Positions 18,068 to 27,384 of a stretch of 64,000 nucleotides of DNA are shown here, piece by piece. The stretch's first letter is position 1; every line of letters starts with the position of its first letter. Below the pieces are notes generated by a model that saw only the letters and a program-made list of their open reading frames with translations, was not told the DNA's origin and made no database searches. Where the stretch lies: the NCBI RefSeq assembly GCF_005876985.1, contig NZ_VAHD01000001.1:868001-932000 (forward strand), given 5' to 3'. Source of the DNA: Rhodoferax bucti (GTDB lineage Bacteria; Pseudomonadota; Gammaproteobacteria; Burkholderiales; Burkholderiaceae_C). A program made the translations under genes and the position numbers.

Positions 18068-18928
18068 ATGAACCGATTTATCCCCCGCGCCCTCATGACG
18101 CCGGCGATCGCCACGCTATTTCTGTGGATGATCGTGCCCTTGGTGATGACCCTGTACTTCTCGGTCATTCGCTACAACCTGATGCAGCCCGACCAGAGCG
18201 GCTTCATCGGACTGGAAAACTTTGAATACTTCGTGACCGACCCTTCGTTCGGCACGGCGGTGATGAACACCTTGCTGCTGTTGGGCAGCGTGATCCTGAT
18301 CACCGTGGTGTTTGGCACCTTGATTGCGTTGCTGATCGACGAGCCTTTCCCCGGCCGTGGTCTGGTGCGCATTCTGCTGATTTCGCCCTTCTTCGTGATG
18401 CCCACCGTGAATGCCTTGCTGTGGAAGCACATGATGATGAACCCGATTTACGGGGTGCTGGCCCAGGTCTGGCATTTCTTCGGTGCTGCGCCGGTGGACT
18501 GGCTCACCGACTTCCCGCTCTTCAGCGTGATCGTGATCGTCTCCTGGCAGTGGTTGCCGTTTGCGACCCTGATCTTCATCACCTCGCTGCAAAGCATGAA
18601 CCGCGAGCAGTTGGAAGCCTCCCGCATGGACGGCGCCAACTACCTGCAACAGCTGCGCTACCTCTACCTGCCCCACATGGCCCGCTCGGTGGCGGTGGTG
18701 GTGATGATTGAAATGATCTTCCTGCTCAGCGTGTTCGCCGAGATCTATACCACCACCGGTGGTGGGCCCGGCGATGCGAGCACCAACGTGGCCTTCTTGA
18801 TCTTCAAGCAGGCGCTGTTGAACTTTGATGCCGGTGTGGCTTCCGCAGGCGCGCTCTTTGCCGTGGTGCTGGCCAACATTGCTGCCGTCTTCCTGATCCG
18901 CATGGTCGGCAAAAACCTCGACAAGTGA
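18068..18928 (+). CDS. Polyol ABC permease 1 (SmoF/MtlF-like)
   Basis: 286-aa inner-membrane permease with six hydrophobic segments. The ATPase-contact loop is 'EASRMDGANYLQQLRYLYLP' (~180-199). 'TTTGGGPGDASTNVAFLIFK' (~233-252) is the usual signature of MalF-type permeases of mannitol/sorbitol importers. It lies 15 bp upstream of the second permease gene. Confidence 0.92.
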   Translation: MNRFIPRALMTPAIATLFLWMIVPLVMTLYFSVIRYNLMQPDQSGFIGLENFEYFVTDPSFGTAVMNTLLLLGSVILITVVFGTLIALLIDEPFPGRGLVRILLISPFFVMPTVNALLWKHMMMNPIYGVLAQVWHFFGAAPVDWLTDFPLFSVIVIVSWQWLPFATLIFITSLQSMNREQLEASRMDGANYLQQLRYLYLPHMARSVAVVVMIEMIFLLSVFAEIYTTTGGGPGDASTNVAFLIFKQALLNFDAGVASAGALFAVVLANIAAVFLIRMVGKNLDK

Positions 18929-18943
18929 GTAAGTGAGCTGCAC

Positions 18944-19774
18944 ATGACACAACCCAAATCTTTCCCCTGGCTGCATTGGTTGCGCACTATCGTGGCGTGG
19001 CTGGTCACCCTGATGCTGTTCTTCCCCTTGGGCTGGCTGGTGCTCACCGCCTTCAAGACGGAGTTGCAAGCCATCTCGGTGCCGCCCCTGCTGTTTTTCA
19101 CGCCCACGATGGAGAACTTCGAGATCGTGCAAGAGCGTAGCGACTACATGCTCTACGCCCAGAACTCACTCATCACCAGCGTGGCGTCTACCATTCTGGG
19201 CCTGGCCTTGGCCTTCCCTGCGGCCTACGCCATGGCCTTCTTCAAGGGCAAGTACACCAAGGACATCCTGATGTGGATGCTCTCCACCAAGATGATGCCG
19301 GCGGTCGGCGCCCTGGTGCCGGTGTATGTGATGGCACAGACCAGTGGCCTCTTGGATACCCGCACCGGCTTGGTGATCGTGTTCACCCTGTCCAACCTGC
19401 CCATCATGGTGTGGATGCTGTACTCCTACCTCAAGGAGATTCCGAACGAGATCCTGGAAGCCTCCCGCATGGACGGCGCCACGCTCTGGAGCGAGTTCCG
19501 CTACGTGCTCTTGCCTCTCACCATGGGCGGTCTGGCCTCCACCGGTCTGTTGACCCTGGTGCTGAGCTGGAACGAGGCCTTCTGGTCCCTGAACCTGAGT
19601 GCGGCCAAGGCCGGCACGCTGGCCACCTTGATTGCCAGCTACTCCAGCCCGGAAGGCTTGTTCTGGGCCAAGTTGTCCGCCGCGTCCTTCATGGCGATCG
19701 GCCCCATCGTGGTCTTCGGCTGGTTCAGCCAGAAACAACTGGTGCAAGGCCTGACCTTCGGCGCCGTGAAGTGA
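18944..19774 (+). CDS. Polyol ABC permease 2 (SmoG/MtlG-like)
   Basis: 276-aa MalG-type permease with six membrane segments. 'GWLVLTAFKTELQAISVPP' near the N-terminus, 'STKMMPAVGALVPVYVMAQT' in the middle, and contact loop 'EASRMDGATLWSEFRYVLLP'. Pairs with the preceding permease. Confidence 0.92.
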   Translation: MTQPKSFPWLHWLRTIVAWLVTLMLFFPLGWLVLTAFKTELQAISVPPLLFFTPTMENFEIVQERSDYMLYAQNSLITSVASTILGLALAFPAAYAMAFFKGKYTKDILMWMLSTKMMPAVGALVPVYVMAQTSGLLDTRTGLVIVFTLSNLPIMVWMLYSYLKEIPNEILEASRMDGATLWSEFRYVLLPLTMGGLASTGLLTLVLSWNEAFWSLNLSAAKAGTLATLIASYSSPEGLFWAKLSAASFMAIGPIVVFGWFSQKQLVQGLTFGAVK

Positions 19775-19927
19775 TGCACACCCCCCGGCTTGCCCACTGC
19801 GTGTGGCCGCGCTCCCCCTTGCAGGGGGCGGTGCCAGCAGCCCGGCTGAGCCGGTTCTGCGGCACCCCTGGGCCTGTGTGCCTGGTACGTCAACGTTCCT
19901 AACAAATACATTCAGGAGACCTCTTTC
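19775..19927 (+). other. 153-bp G+C-rich spacer inside the polyol operon
   Basis: Non-coding as far as I can see. It contains C-rich and G-rich short inverted segments (CTCCCCCTTGCAGGGGGCGG) and resembles a GC-rich intergenic element, possibly another dispersed repeat. The Shine-Dalgarno of the next gene (AGGAGA) is at its end. Confidence 0.4.
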
Positions 19928-20971
19928 ATGTCTTACCTCCAACTCAGCGGTGTTGAAAAACTGTTCGGCGAACACCGTGTTATCAAGGGCATTGACCTGT
20001 CCATCAAGCAAGGCGAATTCGTGGTGTTTGTGGGCCCGTCGGGCTGTGGCAAGTCCACGCTGCTGCGCCTGATTGCCGGCCTGGAAACCATCGACGGCGG
20101 CAGCTTGCAGCTCGACGGCCGCGACATCACCCACCAGCCCTCCAGCAAGCGCGACCTGGCCATGGTGTTCCAGAGCTACGCGCTCTACCCGCACATGAGC
20201 GTGTTCGAAAACATGAGCTTTGCGCTCAAGCTGGCCAATGTGGACCCCGCCATCATCAAAGACAAGGTGGACCGCGCTGCCAAGATTCTGAACCTCACCA
20301 ACTACTTGGAGCGCACGCCCAAAGAGTTGTCGGGCGGACAGCGCCAGCGCGTGGCCATCGGCCGTGCCATCGTGCGCGCGCCCAAGGTGTTCTTGTTTGA
20401 CGAGCCGCTCTCTAACCTGGACGCCGCACTGCGGGGCCAAACGCGTATCGAGATCGCCAAGCTGCACCGCGACCTGGGCGCCACCACCATCTACGTGACC
20501 CACGACCAGGTGGAAGCCATGACTCTGGCCGACCGCGTGGTGGTGCTGCGCGACGGCAACATCGAGCAAGTCGGCACCCCGCTGGAGCTGTATGACCGCC
20601 CGGCCAACCAGTTCGTGGCCCAGTTCATCGGCACGCCACAAATGAACGTGGTCGAAGCCGCCAAGCTGCCCTCGATTACCGACGTGGCCGGTGTGCAAGT
20701 GCCTGCCCTGGGCTCCATCGGACTGCGCCCCGAGAGCATCACGCTGGTGCCTGCCGGCCAGGGTGCGGTGCAAGCCAAGGTGGAGTTGATCGAAGCCCTG
20801 GGTGCCGAAACCCTGATCTACGTCACCACCGACAGCGGTGCCCAGCTGGTCGCCCGCTTGAACACTCGCACCGACCTGCATGTGGGCAACGCCGTGGAGG
20901 TGCAGATCGACTCCCAGGCTGCGCACTTGTTTGACGCCAACGGCCGCATCGTGGCGGCGCCTGCTGCCTGA
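19928..20971 (+). CDS. Polyol ABC importer ATPase (SmoK/MtlK/UgpC-like)
   Basis: 347-aa ATPase of the MalK/UgpC type. Walker A GPSGCGKST (~37-45), signature 'LSGGQRQRVAIGRAIV' (~133-148), Walker B 'VFLFDEPLSNLDAALR', switch His in 'YVTHDQVEAMTLADRVVVL', and a C-terminal TOBE/regulatory domain (~240-345). Serves the two preceding permeases. Confidence 0.93.
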   Translation: MSYLQLSGVEKLFGEHRVIKGIDLSIKQGEFVVFVGPSGCGKSTLLRLIAGLETIDGGSLQLDGRDITHQPSSKRDLAMVFQSYALYPHMSVFENMSFALKLANVDPAIIKDKVDRAAKILNLTNYLERTPKELSGGQRQRVAIGRAIVRAPKVFLFDEPLSNLDAALRGQTRIEIAKLHRDLGATTIYVTHDQVEAMTLADRVVVLRDGNIEQVGTPLELYDRPANQFVAQFIGTPQMNVVEAAKLPSITDVAGVQVPALGSIGLRPESITLVPAGQGAVQAKVELIEALGAETLIYVTTDSGAQLVARLNTRTDLHVGNAVEVQIDSQAAHLFDANGRIVAAPAA

Positions 20972-20995
20972 TTCCAACTTATCCGCCCGATTGCC

Positions 20996-21736
20996 ATGAC
21001 AACTTCCACAACAACTCCTTTGCAAGGCCAGGTCGCTGCTGTGACCGGTGCGGCCTCCGGTATCGGCTTTGCCAGCGCGCAGGCTCTCGTGCAGGCCGGT
21101 GCCCGTGTGGTGCTGGTCGACCGCGATCAGGCGGCACTGGACCGCGCCTGTGCCGCGCTGGGCGCGCAGGCGCTGCCCTTGGTGCTGGATTTGCTGGACC
21201 CCAAGCAATGTGCCACTTTGCTGGCGCGCGTGCTGGAGCTGGCCGGACGTCTGGATATTTTTCACGCCAACGCCGGTTTGTATGTGGGCGGCGATCTGGT
21301 GGAGAACGACCCGGACGCCATCGACCGCATGCTGAACCTCAACGTCAACGTGGTGATGAAGAACGTGCACAACGTGCTGCCGCACATGATCGAGCGCGGC
21401 GTGGGCGACATCATCGTCACCAGTTCGCTGGCTGCCCACTTTCCGACTCCCTGGGAGCCGGTGTACGCCTCGTCCAAATGGGCCATCAACTGCTTTGTAC
21501 AAACGGTGCGCCGCCAGGTGTTCAAGCACGGCATCCGCGTCGGCTCCATTTCTCCCGGCCCGGTGATTACGTCCTTGCTGGCCGATTGGCCTGCGGAAAA
21601 ACTGGCCGAGGCCAAGGCCAAAGGCAGCTTGCTGGAGGCCTCCGAAGTGGCCGATGTGGTCATCTTCATGCTCACCCGTCCGCGCGGCATGACCATCCGC
21701 GACGTGGTGATGATGCCCACCCAGTTCGACCTTTGA
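20996..21736 (+). CDS. Short-chain polyol dehydrogenase (ribitol 2-dehydrogenase-like)
   Basis: 246-aa NAD-dependent SDR. Rossmann motif 'VTGAASGIGFASA' (~16-28), 'HANAGLYVGGDLV' (~89-101), catalytic Ser in 'IVTSSLAAHFP' and YxxxK in 'VYASSKWAINCF' (Y~158, K~162). The C-terminal 'MTIRDVVMMPTQFDL' and 'FHANAG' stretch resemble ribitol 2-dehydrogenase rather than general sorbitol dehydrogenase. Expected product is D-ribulose from ribitol. It sits between the ABC genes and the D-arabinitol dehydrogenase. Confidence 0.82.
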   Translation: MTTSTTTPLQGQVAAVTGAASGIGFASAQALVQAGARVVLVDRDQAALDRACAALGAQALPLVLDLLDPKQCATLLARVLELAGRLDIFHANAGLYVGGDLVENDPDAIDRMLNLNVNVVMKNVHNVLPHMIERGVGDIIVTSSLAAHFPTPWEPVYASSKWAINCFVQTVRRQVFKHGIRVGSISPGPVITSLLADWPAEKLAEAKAKGSLLEASEVADVVIFMLTRPRGMTIRDVVMMPTQFDL

Positions 21737-21771
21737 GCGCTTTCTGACCCTATTCCTTTTTATTGCTGACC

Positions 21772-23172
21772 ATGACCACGATTCTTCACCTCGGATTGGG
21801 CTCCTTCCACCGCGCGCACCAAGCGCTGTATATCCACCAGCTGCGCCAGTTGGGCGATGCCGCATGGTCTATCACCGGAGGCAACCTGCGCCCCGACATG
21901 CTCGACACCATGGCTGCCCTGCAAGCCCAAGGTGGTGCCTACACGCTGGAAACGGTGACGCCCCAAGGCGAGCGCAGCTACACCCGCATTGAGTCGATTC
22001 AAAAAGTCATTCCTTACCAAGACGATTTGGCCCCCTTGATTGCCGCGGGTGCGGATGCTGATACGCGCATCATTTCGTTCACTGTGACCGAAGCCGGTTA
22101 CTACCTCGATGCCAAGAACCAGCTGGACTGGGCCACGTTTGCCGATTTGCGCGCGGACCTGGAAGCCGTCAAAGCCGGCAAGGCCGGCCACACCATTTAT
22201 GGCGGCCTGGTGAGCATCTTGCGGGCCCGCATGGCCAGCGGGGCCGGCCCAGTCACCCTGATGAACTGCGACAACCTGCGCCACAACGGCGAGCGTTCAC
22301 GCAGCGGGCTGTTGCAATTCATCGATGCCCTCGGCGATGCCGCGCTCAAGGCCTGGGTGGAGCAGAACACCCGCAGCCCCAATGCCATGGTGGACCGCAT
22401 CACCCCCCGCCCCACACCCGATGTGGCCGAGCGCGTGAAAGCCGCCACCGGCTGGGACGACAAAGCCGCCCTCATGGGTGAGAGCTTTATCCAGTGGGTG
22501 ATTGAAGACAACTTCATCGCCGGCCGCCCCGCGTGGGAGACGGTCGGGGTGGAAATGGTGGCCTCGGTAGACGCTTATGAAGAAGCCAAAATCCGCCTGC
22601 TCAACGCCACCCACAGCTGCATCGCTTGGGCCGGCACCTTGGTGGGCTACCAGTACATCCACGAAGGCACCCACGATGCGGTCATCCGCCGCTTCGCCTA
22701 CGACTATGTGACGGATGACACCATCCCGGTGCTGGACACGCCCGAAAAGCCCAGCCCGCTGGACCTGCGCGCCTACCGCGATGTGGTGCTGGACCGCTTT
22801 GGCAACCCCGCTATCTGCGACACCAACCAGCGCGTGGCCATGGATGGTTACTCCAAGATTCCGGGCTTTATCGTGCCCACCATCCGCGAGCGCTTGGCCC
22901 GTGGCGAGTCGATTGCCAGCGTGTCCATGCTGCCGGCCTTGTTCCTGGCCTACTTGCAGCGCTGGCACAAAGGCGAAATTGCCTACACCTACCAGGACCA
23001 GGCCATGGACCCGGCCGCTGCCCACGCTATTTGCGAGGCGGCCGACCCGGTGGCGGCCTTCGCGGCCGACCCGGTGCTGTGGGGCCCTCTGGCTTCCAAG
23101 CCCCAGTTGGTGGACGCTTTGCGCGTGGCGAGTGCCCGTGTGCAGTTGTTCGTCAAAAACCACTTGGGCTGA
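21772..23172 (+). CDS. dalD: D-arabinitol 4-dehydrogenase (mannitol dehydrogenase family)
   Basis: 466-aa long-chain polyol dehydrogenase (mannitol dehydrogenase/UxuB family). N-terminal NAD motif 'LGLGSFHRAHQALYIHQL', 'FTVTEAGYYLD' (~104-114), 'MNCDNLRHNG' (~161-170), 'DRITPRPTP', and catalytic Lys region 'KIRLLNATHSCIAWAG' (~261-276). Variants in this family (mannitol, fructuronate, arabinitol) are hard to separate; the overall pattern and the ribitol-type SDR next to it favour D-arabinitol to D-xylulose. Start at ATG 21772 preferred over an in-frame TTG three codons upstream; Shine-Dalgarno is weak. Confidence 0.82.
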   Translation: MTTILHLGLGSFHRAHQALYIHQLRQLGDAAWSITGGNLRPDMLDTMAALQAQGGAYTLETVTPQGERSYTRIESIQKVIPYQDDLAPLIAAGADADTRIISFTVTEAGYYLDAKNQLDWATFADLRADLEAVKAGKAGHTIYGGLVSILRARMASGAGPVTLMNCDNLRHNGERSRSGLLQFIDALGDAALKAWVEQNTRSPNAMVDRITPRPTPDVAERVKAATGWDDKAALMGESFIQWVIEDNFIAGRPAWETVGVEMVASVDAYEEAKIRLLNATHSCIAWAGTLVGYQYIHEGTHDAVIRRFAYDYVTDDTIPVLDTPEKPSPLDLRAYRDVVLDRFGNPAICDTNQRVAMDGYSKIPGFIVPTIRERLARGESIASVSMLPALFLAYLQRWHKGEIAYTYQDQAMDPAAAHAICEAADPVAAFAADPVLWGPLASKPQLVDALRVASARVQLFVKNHLG

Positions 23173-23229
23173 GCCGCCGGCTGGAATGCTGGTAAGGTGC
23201 TTCTTTGACGTTTTTGTGAGGAAGTTGCC

Positions 23230-24195
23230 ATGGTTGCGACCTATTCATCACATCCGCAGGCGGGAAGTCCGGCCGGTCGCAGCAAAGCGCCCGAGCTGGA
23301 GGCCGACTACAACCGCAACCCGTCCTTGGGTTATGAGCCGACCAATGAGGTCGGCTTTATCCGTTGCCTGGACCACGGCTACCCCACGCCGCTGGCGCGG
23401 TGGCACTGCCACGACGAATACGAGCTGCACCTGATCACGGCCACTTCCGGCAAGGCTTTTGTGGGCGATTGGATCGGCCCGTTTGAGGCGGGGCAACTCG
23501 TGCTCTGCGGCCCCCGCTTGCCGCACAACTGGATTTCGCTGGATGTGCCCGAGGAAGGCGTGGCCCGCCGGGACCTGGTGATCCAGTTCCGCCACGAGCC
23601 CCTGGAGAAAGCTTGCCAGTCCATCCCGGAGTTAGGCGAGTTGTTGCCCTTGATGGAGCGTGCGCGGCACGGTATCGAGTTCTTCGGCCTGTCGGACCAA
23701 GCGGAAACCCATTGGCGTGCCATCAAGGGTTCGCGGGGGCTCAAGCGTTTCTCGGCGTTTTGCGATTTCATGACCGATCTGGCCCGCTGGGGGGACTACC
23801 GCCTGCTCTCGAACGTGCAGATGCGCGGGGTGGAAAACGACACCGAGTTGGACCAGATCAACACCATCGTCAACCGCATTACGGAGAACCCCTCGCACTC
23901 CCAATCGGCGGCAGAGGTGGCGGCCGAGCTGGCCATGAGCGAGAGCCGGTTCTCGCGCTTCTTCCGCCGCGCTACCGGCAACACCTACACTGATTTTGTG
24001 AATCGGGTGCGCATCAACCGGGCTTGCCAGCTGCTGATGACTTCGGACCGCTATGTGACCAATATCTGCTACGACGTGGGCTTCAACAACGTGGCGAATT
24101 TCAACCGCCGCTTTCTGGAGCTCAAGGGCATGACGCCGTCGGAGTTCCGCAAGCAGGCGGAAACCCGTTTCGGCGGCGCACCAGCCGGCGTGTAA
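23230..24195 (+). CDS. AraC-family activator of the polyol operon
   Basis: 321-aa regulator. N-terminal cupin domain (~45-130) with 'RWHCHDEYELHLIT' and 'CGPRLPHNWISL'. C-terminal AraC/XylS DNA-binding domain (~210-312) with two HTH units: 'AAEVAAELAMSESRFSRFFR' and 'VTNICYDVGFNNVANFNRRF'. It follows dalD by 57 bp on the same strand and is the natural candidate for control of the operon by a pentitol. Confidence 0.9.
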   Translation: MVATYSSHPQAGSPAGRSKAPELEADYNRNPSLGYEPTNEVGFIRCLDHGYPTPLARWHCHDEYELHLITATSGKAFVGDWIGPFEAGQLVLCGPRLPHNWISLDVPEEGVARRDLVIQFRHEPLEKACQSIPELGELLPLMERARHGIEFFGLSDQAETHWRAIKGSRGLKRFSAFCDFMTDLARWGDYRLLSNVQMRGVENDTELDQINTIVNRITENPSHSQSAAEVAAELAMSESRFSRFFRRATGNTYTDFVNRVRINRACQLLMTSDRYVTNICYDVGFNNVANFNRRFLELKGMTPSEFRKQAETRFGGAPAGV

Positions 24196-24211
24196 AGGCC
24201 TGTCTCGCGCG

Positions 24212-25003
24212 TCAGGCGTGGGCGGCCTTACGTAGCTCGTCCGGCGTGCTGCCGGCCATCTTTTTGAACATGGTGATGAAGGCGGACGCGCTGCCATAGC
24301 CCAAATCGAGGGCAATGGTTTCCACCGTTTGCCCCGCTTCCAGCAGCGGCATGGCCCGCACCACCCGCAGGCGTTGGCGCCATTCGGCAAAGGTCATGCC
24401 CAGGTCACGCTGGCAGCGGCGCATCAGGGTGCGCTCGGTGCTGTGCACGGCGTTGGCAAATTCGGGCAGGGAGCGGTTGTCTCCGGGCTGTGCCTCCAGC
24501 ATGCGCAGCACGGCGCCCAGCGCCGGGTCGTCAGAGCCCGGCAGGTAGCTGCCGGCACGCGGTGCGGCACTCAGTTGGTCCAACAGCACTTTGAGCAAAC
24601 GCGACTCCGCCCCTGCGGCGGGAATGCCGGCGGGTTGCTGGCGCAAATGCTCCAGCAAGGCCCGCACCAAGGGGCTCACCGTGAGCGCGCAGGGCTCGGA
24701 CGGCAGGTGGTGGCACAGCGGGGTAGATACATACAGCGAGCAGTGGTGGGCGGCTTTGCGGTTCAGGCCCACGTGTTCCAGGTGGGGGGGCAGCCAGATG
24801 CCGTATTGCGGGGGCGCCAGGTAGTGGTGGCCGAGCACCTTTACCTCCATCACCCCGCTGAAGGAGTACACAAACTCGCCCCAGGCATGCTGGTGCTCGG
24901 GGTAGAGCCCGTGGTCGGGCACATAGGCGCTGCGGAACATGATGGGCGCCGGCAGGCTGGCGCTGGAGAGTGGTATTTCCAGTTTCGGGCGCAGGATGGG
25001 CAT
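24212..25003 (-). CDS. AraC-family regulator, divergent from EamA transporter
   Basis: 263-aa AraC-type regulator. N-terminal cupin (~25-100: 'PEHQHAWGEFVYSFSGVMEV', 'WLPPHLEHVGLN') and C-terminal AraC domain (~165-258) with 'SLPEFANAVHSTERTLMRRC' and 'VETIALDLGYGSASAFITMF'. It is 96 bp from, and divergent to, the EamA transporter at 25100, which it probably controls; such pairs often respond to amino acids or drugs. Confidence 0.88.
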   Translation of the reverse strand: MPILRPKLEIPLSSASLPAPIMFRSAYVPDHGLYPEHQHAWGEFVYSFSGVMEVKVLGHHYLAPPQYGIWLPPHLEHVGLNRKAAHHCSLYVSTPLCHHLPSEPCALTVSPLVRALLEHLRQQPAGIPAAGAESRLLKVLLDQLSAAPRAGSYLPGSDDPALGAVLRMLEAQPGDNRSLPEFANAVHSTERTLMRRCQRDLGMTFAEWRQRLRVVRAMPLLEAGQTVETIALDLGYGSASAFITMFKKMAGSTPDELRKAAHA

Positions 25004-25099
25004 GCTTGTCGGCTACGGCGTATGGCTTGTCGGTTTTTCACTATATCAAGGAAAGCCGTCACTTCAATAATGACTCCAAGTAGCTAGATAGGAAGTGGT

Positions 25100-26026
25100 A
25101 TGGATACGCGCAAGGCAATCGATGGTCAGGCCATCGCCGTGATGATGGTGCTCTGCGCCGCATGGGGCATGCAGCAGGTGGTCCTGAAGGCCACGGCGGC
25201 CGATATCTCGCCGGCCCTGCAGATCGGCCTGCGCTCGGGCATTGCGGCGGTGCTTGTGGGGTGCTTTATGCGCTGGCGGGGGCAGCGCATGTCCTTGCGC
25301 GACGGTACGTTGCGGCCGGGTATTACGGTAGGGGTGTTGTTTGCCCTGGAGTTTTTGCTGGTGGCCGAAGGCCTGCGCCACACCAGTGCCTCGCACATGG
25401 TGGTGTTTTTGTACACCGCACCGATTTTTGCCGCGCTGGGCCTGCATTGGCGTCTGCCCGCAGAGCGGCTGAGTGCCGTGCAATGGCTGGGCATCGCGCT
25501 GGCCTTCTCGGGTATTGCCATGACCTTTCTGGGGCGCGGCCAGTCGGGCAGCGCAGATGCCGCCTCCATTTTGTGGGGAGACTTTCTGGGGGTTTTGGCC
25601 GCGATGTCGTGGGCGGCGACGACGGTGGTGGTGCGCTGTTCCGTGTTGTCCACGGCGCCGCCGGCACAAACCCTGCAATACCAGCTGGTCATCGCCTGTG
25701 TGTGCTTGCTGGCGGGAGCCGTGTGGACAGGCCAAACCCAGGTGCATTGGACGCCTGCGGTCTGGGCGAGCCTGGCCTTTCACGGGATCATCGTGTCATT
25801 CGCCAGTTTTTTGGCTTGGTTCTGGATGTTGCGCACCTACCTGGCTTCGCGCTTGGGCGTGTTTTCTTTCATGACACCGTTGTTCGGCATGCTGTTTGGC
25901 GCTTGGCTGCTGGGCGAGCCGATCGAGGCGGGCTTTCTCGTGGGGGCCATTCCGGTGTTGCTGGGCATTGTGCTGGTGAGCGCCGGGCCCGTACTTTACA
26001 GACGCTTTGCATTGCAGTCGGAATAG
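25100..26026 (+). CDS. EamA/DMT-family transporter
   Basis: 308-aa membrane protein with ten hydrophobic segments in two EamA repeats. 'CAAWGMQQVVLKATAADISP' at ~15-34, 'EGLRHTSASHMVVFLYTAPI' at ~93-112, and 'FFMTPLFGMLFGAWLLGEPI'-like C-terminal motif (reads FSFMTPLFGMLFGAWLLGEP). ATG preceded by TAGGAAG. Divergent from an AraC regulator, suggesting inducible export. Confidence 0.87.
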   Translation: MDTRKAIDGQAIAVMMVLCAAWGMQQVVLKATAADISPALQIGLRSGIAAVLVGCFMRWRGQRMSLRDGTLRPGITVGVLFALEFLLVAEGLRHTSASHMVVFLYTAPIFAALGLHWRLPAERLSAVQWLGIALAFSGIAMTFLGRGQSGSADAASILWGDFLGVLAAMSWAATTVVVRCSVLSTAPPAQTLQYQLVIACVCLLAGAVWTGQTQVHWTPAVWASLAFHGIIVSFASFLAWFWMLRTYLASRLGVFSFMTPLFGMLFGAWLLGEPIEAGFLVGAIPVLLGIVLVSAGPVLYRRFALQSE

Positions 26027-26124
26027 ACACGATCAATTCACATCTGGGCGACATATCATCAAAAATGCAGGCACAACGTTCGCGTTGACGCCGTATCTCT
26101 TTTTTTGATTTTGAAGCCCCGCCC

Positions 26125-27384
26125 ATGAATCTTTACCGTGCCAAAGTTGCGCTGGCTTGCTCAGCCCTTCCCTTGTTGATGCTGGGCTGCTCCGGCAAAA
26201 CAGATTCCCCTCCGGCCGCCTCCTCAGGAGCGGCCAGCCCGGCGGCAACCCCGGCCAGTGGGGCCGCCAGCGCTCCTGCCGGAGGGCCGGCATCTGTGAG
26301 CACGGTCAAGGCACAAAAGAAAGACTTGAGCATCACCCTCAAGGCCACTGGTACCGTGGTGCCCCTGAACGTGGTGGATGTACGCACCCAAGTCAGCAGC
26401 ACCATCAAGGCGGTGCATTTCAAGGAAGGCCAGTTCATCCAAGCCGGCCAACTCCTGTTCACGCTGGATGCCCGCACGGACGAAGCCAACGTGGCCAAAG
26501 CTGCCGCGCAGTTGGCCAAAGACAATGTGTCGCTGGCGGATGCCAAGCGCCAGTTCGAGCGCGCCAAGCAGCTGTTTGCCCAGAACTTCATTTCCCAAGG
26601 CTCGGTCGATACGGCCCAGGCGCTGGTGGACAGCGTGAACGCCACGGTGAATGCCGATCAGGCCGCGCTGGATGCTGCCAAGGTGGCCTTGTCGTACTCC
26701 CGCATCGTGGCGCCCGCCTCGGGGCGTGCCGGCGCCGTCAATGTGTTTGCGGGCAGTGCCGTGCAAGCCAACGTGACCAGCCTGGTCACCATCACCCAGC
26801 TGGACCCGGTGGGTATTCAGTTCAGCATTCCCCAGCGCAACCTCAGTGACGCCTTGGCGGCCCTGAAGGACGGTGCGGCGGTCAAAGCCACGCTGGCCGA
26901 TGGTGGCGGCACGTTCAAAGGCAAGTTGCAGTTTGTGGACAGCGCGGTGGATGCCAGCTCGGGCGCCGTCAAGGCCAAGGCCGTGTTCCCCAACAAGGAC
27001 AACAAGTTGTGGCCCGGCGCGTTTGCCGAAGTGCAGCAGACGGTAAGCACGATTGCAGATGCCGTTGTCATTCCGGTCGCGGCCATCGTGCAAGGTGCGC
27101 GCGGCACCATCGTCTACGTGGTGGAAGACGGCAAGGCCGTGCTTAAGCCTATCAAGTTGGTGTACTCCGAGGCGGGCGAAGCCGCGGTCACCGGCATCAA
27201 GCCCGGCGACGTGGTGGTGCAGGAAGGCAAGCAGAACTTGCGCCCCAATGTGCCCGTGGTGGAGCGCGCCAAAGAGAGCAAGGATGGCAAAGACAAGCCC
27301 AAAGAAGGCGATGCCAAAGCCACCGATCCCAAGCCTACCGATCCCAAGTCCACCAGTGACGCCGCAGCACCGGTGAAGCCATGA
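26125..27384 (+). CDS. RND efflux periplasmic adaptor lipoprotein
   Basis: 419-aa membrane-fusion protein. The signal peptide ends in a lipobox 'LMLGC' (Cys ~22), followed by an Ala/Pro/Ser-rich linker (~25-57). Biotinyl-lipoyl-like, coiled-coil hairpin and beta-barrel domains follow: 'VVPLNVVDVRTQVSSTIKAV', 'LVDSVNATVNADQAALDAAK', 'YSRIVAPASGRAGAVNVFAG'. The C-terminal ~40 residues are low complexity, rich in K/D/P/T, unusual for the family. The stop overlaps the pump gene start (ATGA). Confidence 0.9.
   Translation: MNLYRAKVALACSALPLLMLGCSGKTDSPPAASSGAASPAATPASGAASAPAGGPASVSTVKAQKKDLSITLKATGTVVPLNVVDVRTQVSSTIKAVHFKEGQFIQAGQLLFTLDARTDEANVAKAAAQLAKDNVSLADAKRQFERAKQLFAQNFISQGSVDTAQALVDSVNATVNADQAALDAAKVALSYSRIVAPASGRAGAVNVFAGSAVQANVTSLVTITQLDPVGIQFSIPQRNLSDALAALKDGAAVKATLADGGGTFKGKLQFVDSAVDASSGAVKAKAVFPNKDNKLWPGAFAEVQQTVSTIADAVVIPVAAIVQGARGTIVYVVEDGKAVLKPIKLVYSEAGEAAVTGIKPGDVVVQEGKQNLRPNVPVVERAKESKDGKDKPKEGDAKATDPKPTDPKSTSDAAAPVKP

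Noticed and set aside
19166..21865. 899-codon open frame on the minus strand
   Set aside because: It lies opposite the polyol permease, ATPase and SDR genes, which have clear family motifs. The translation is Gly/His/Gln-rich without any domain; GC3 bias of the real genes keeps the antisense frame open.
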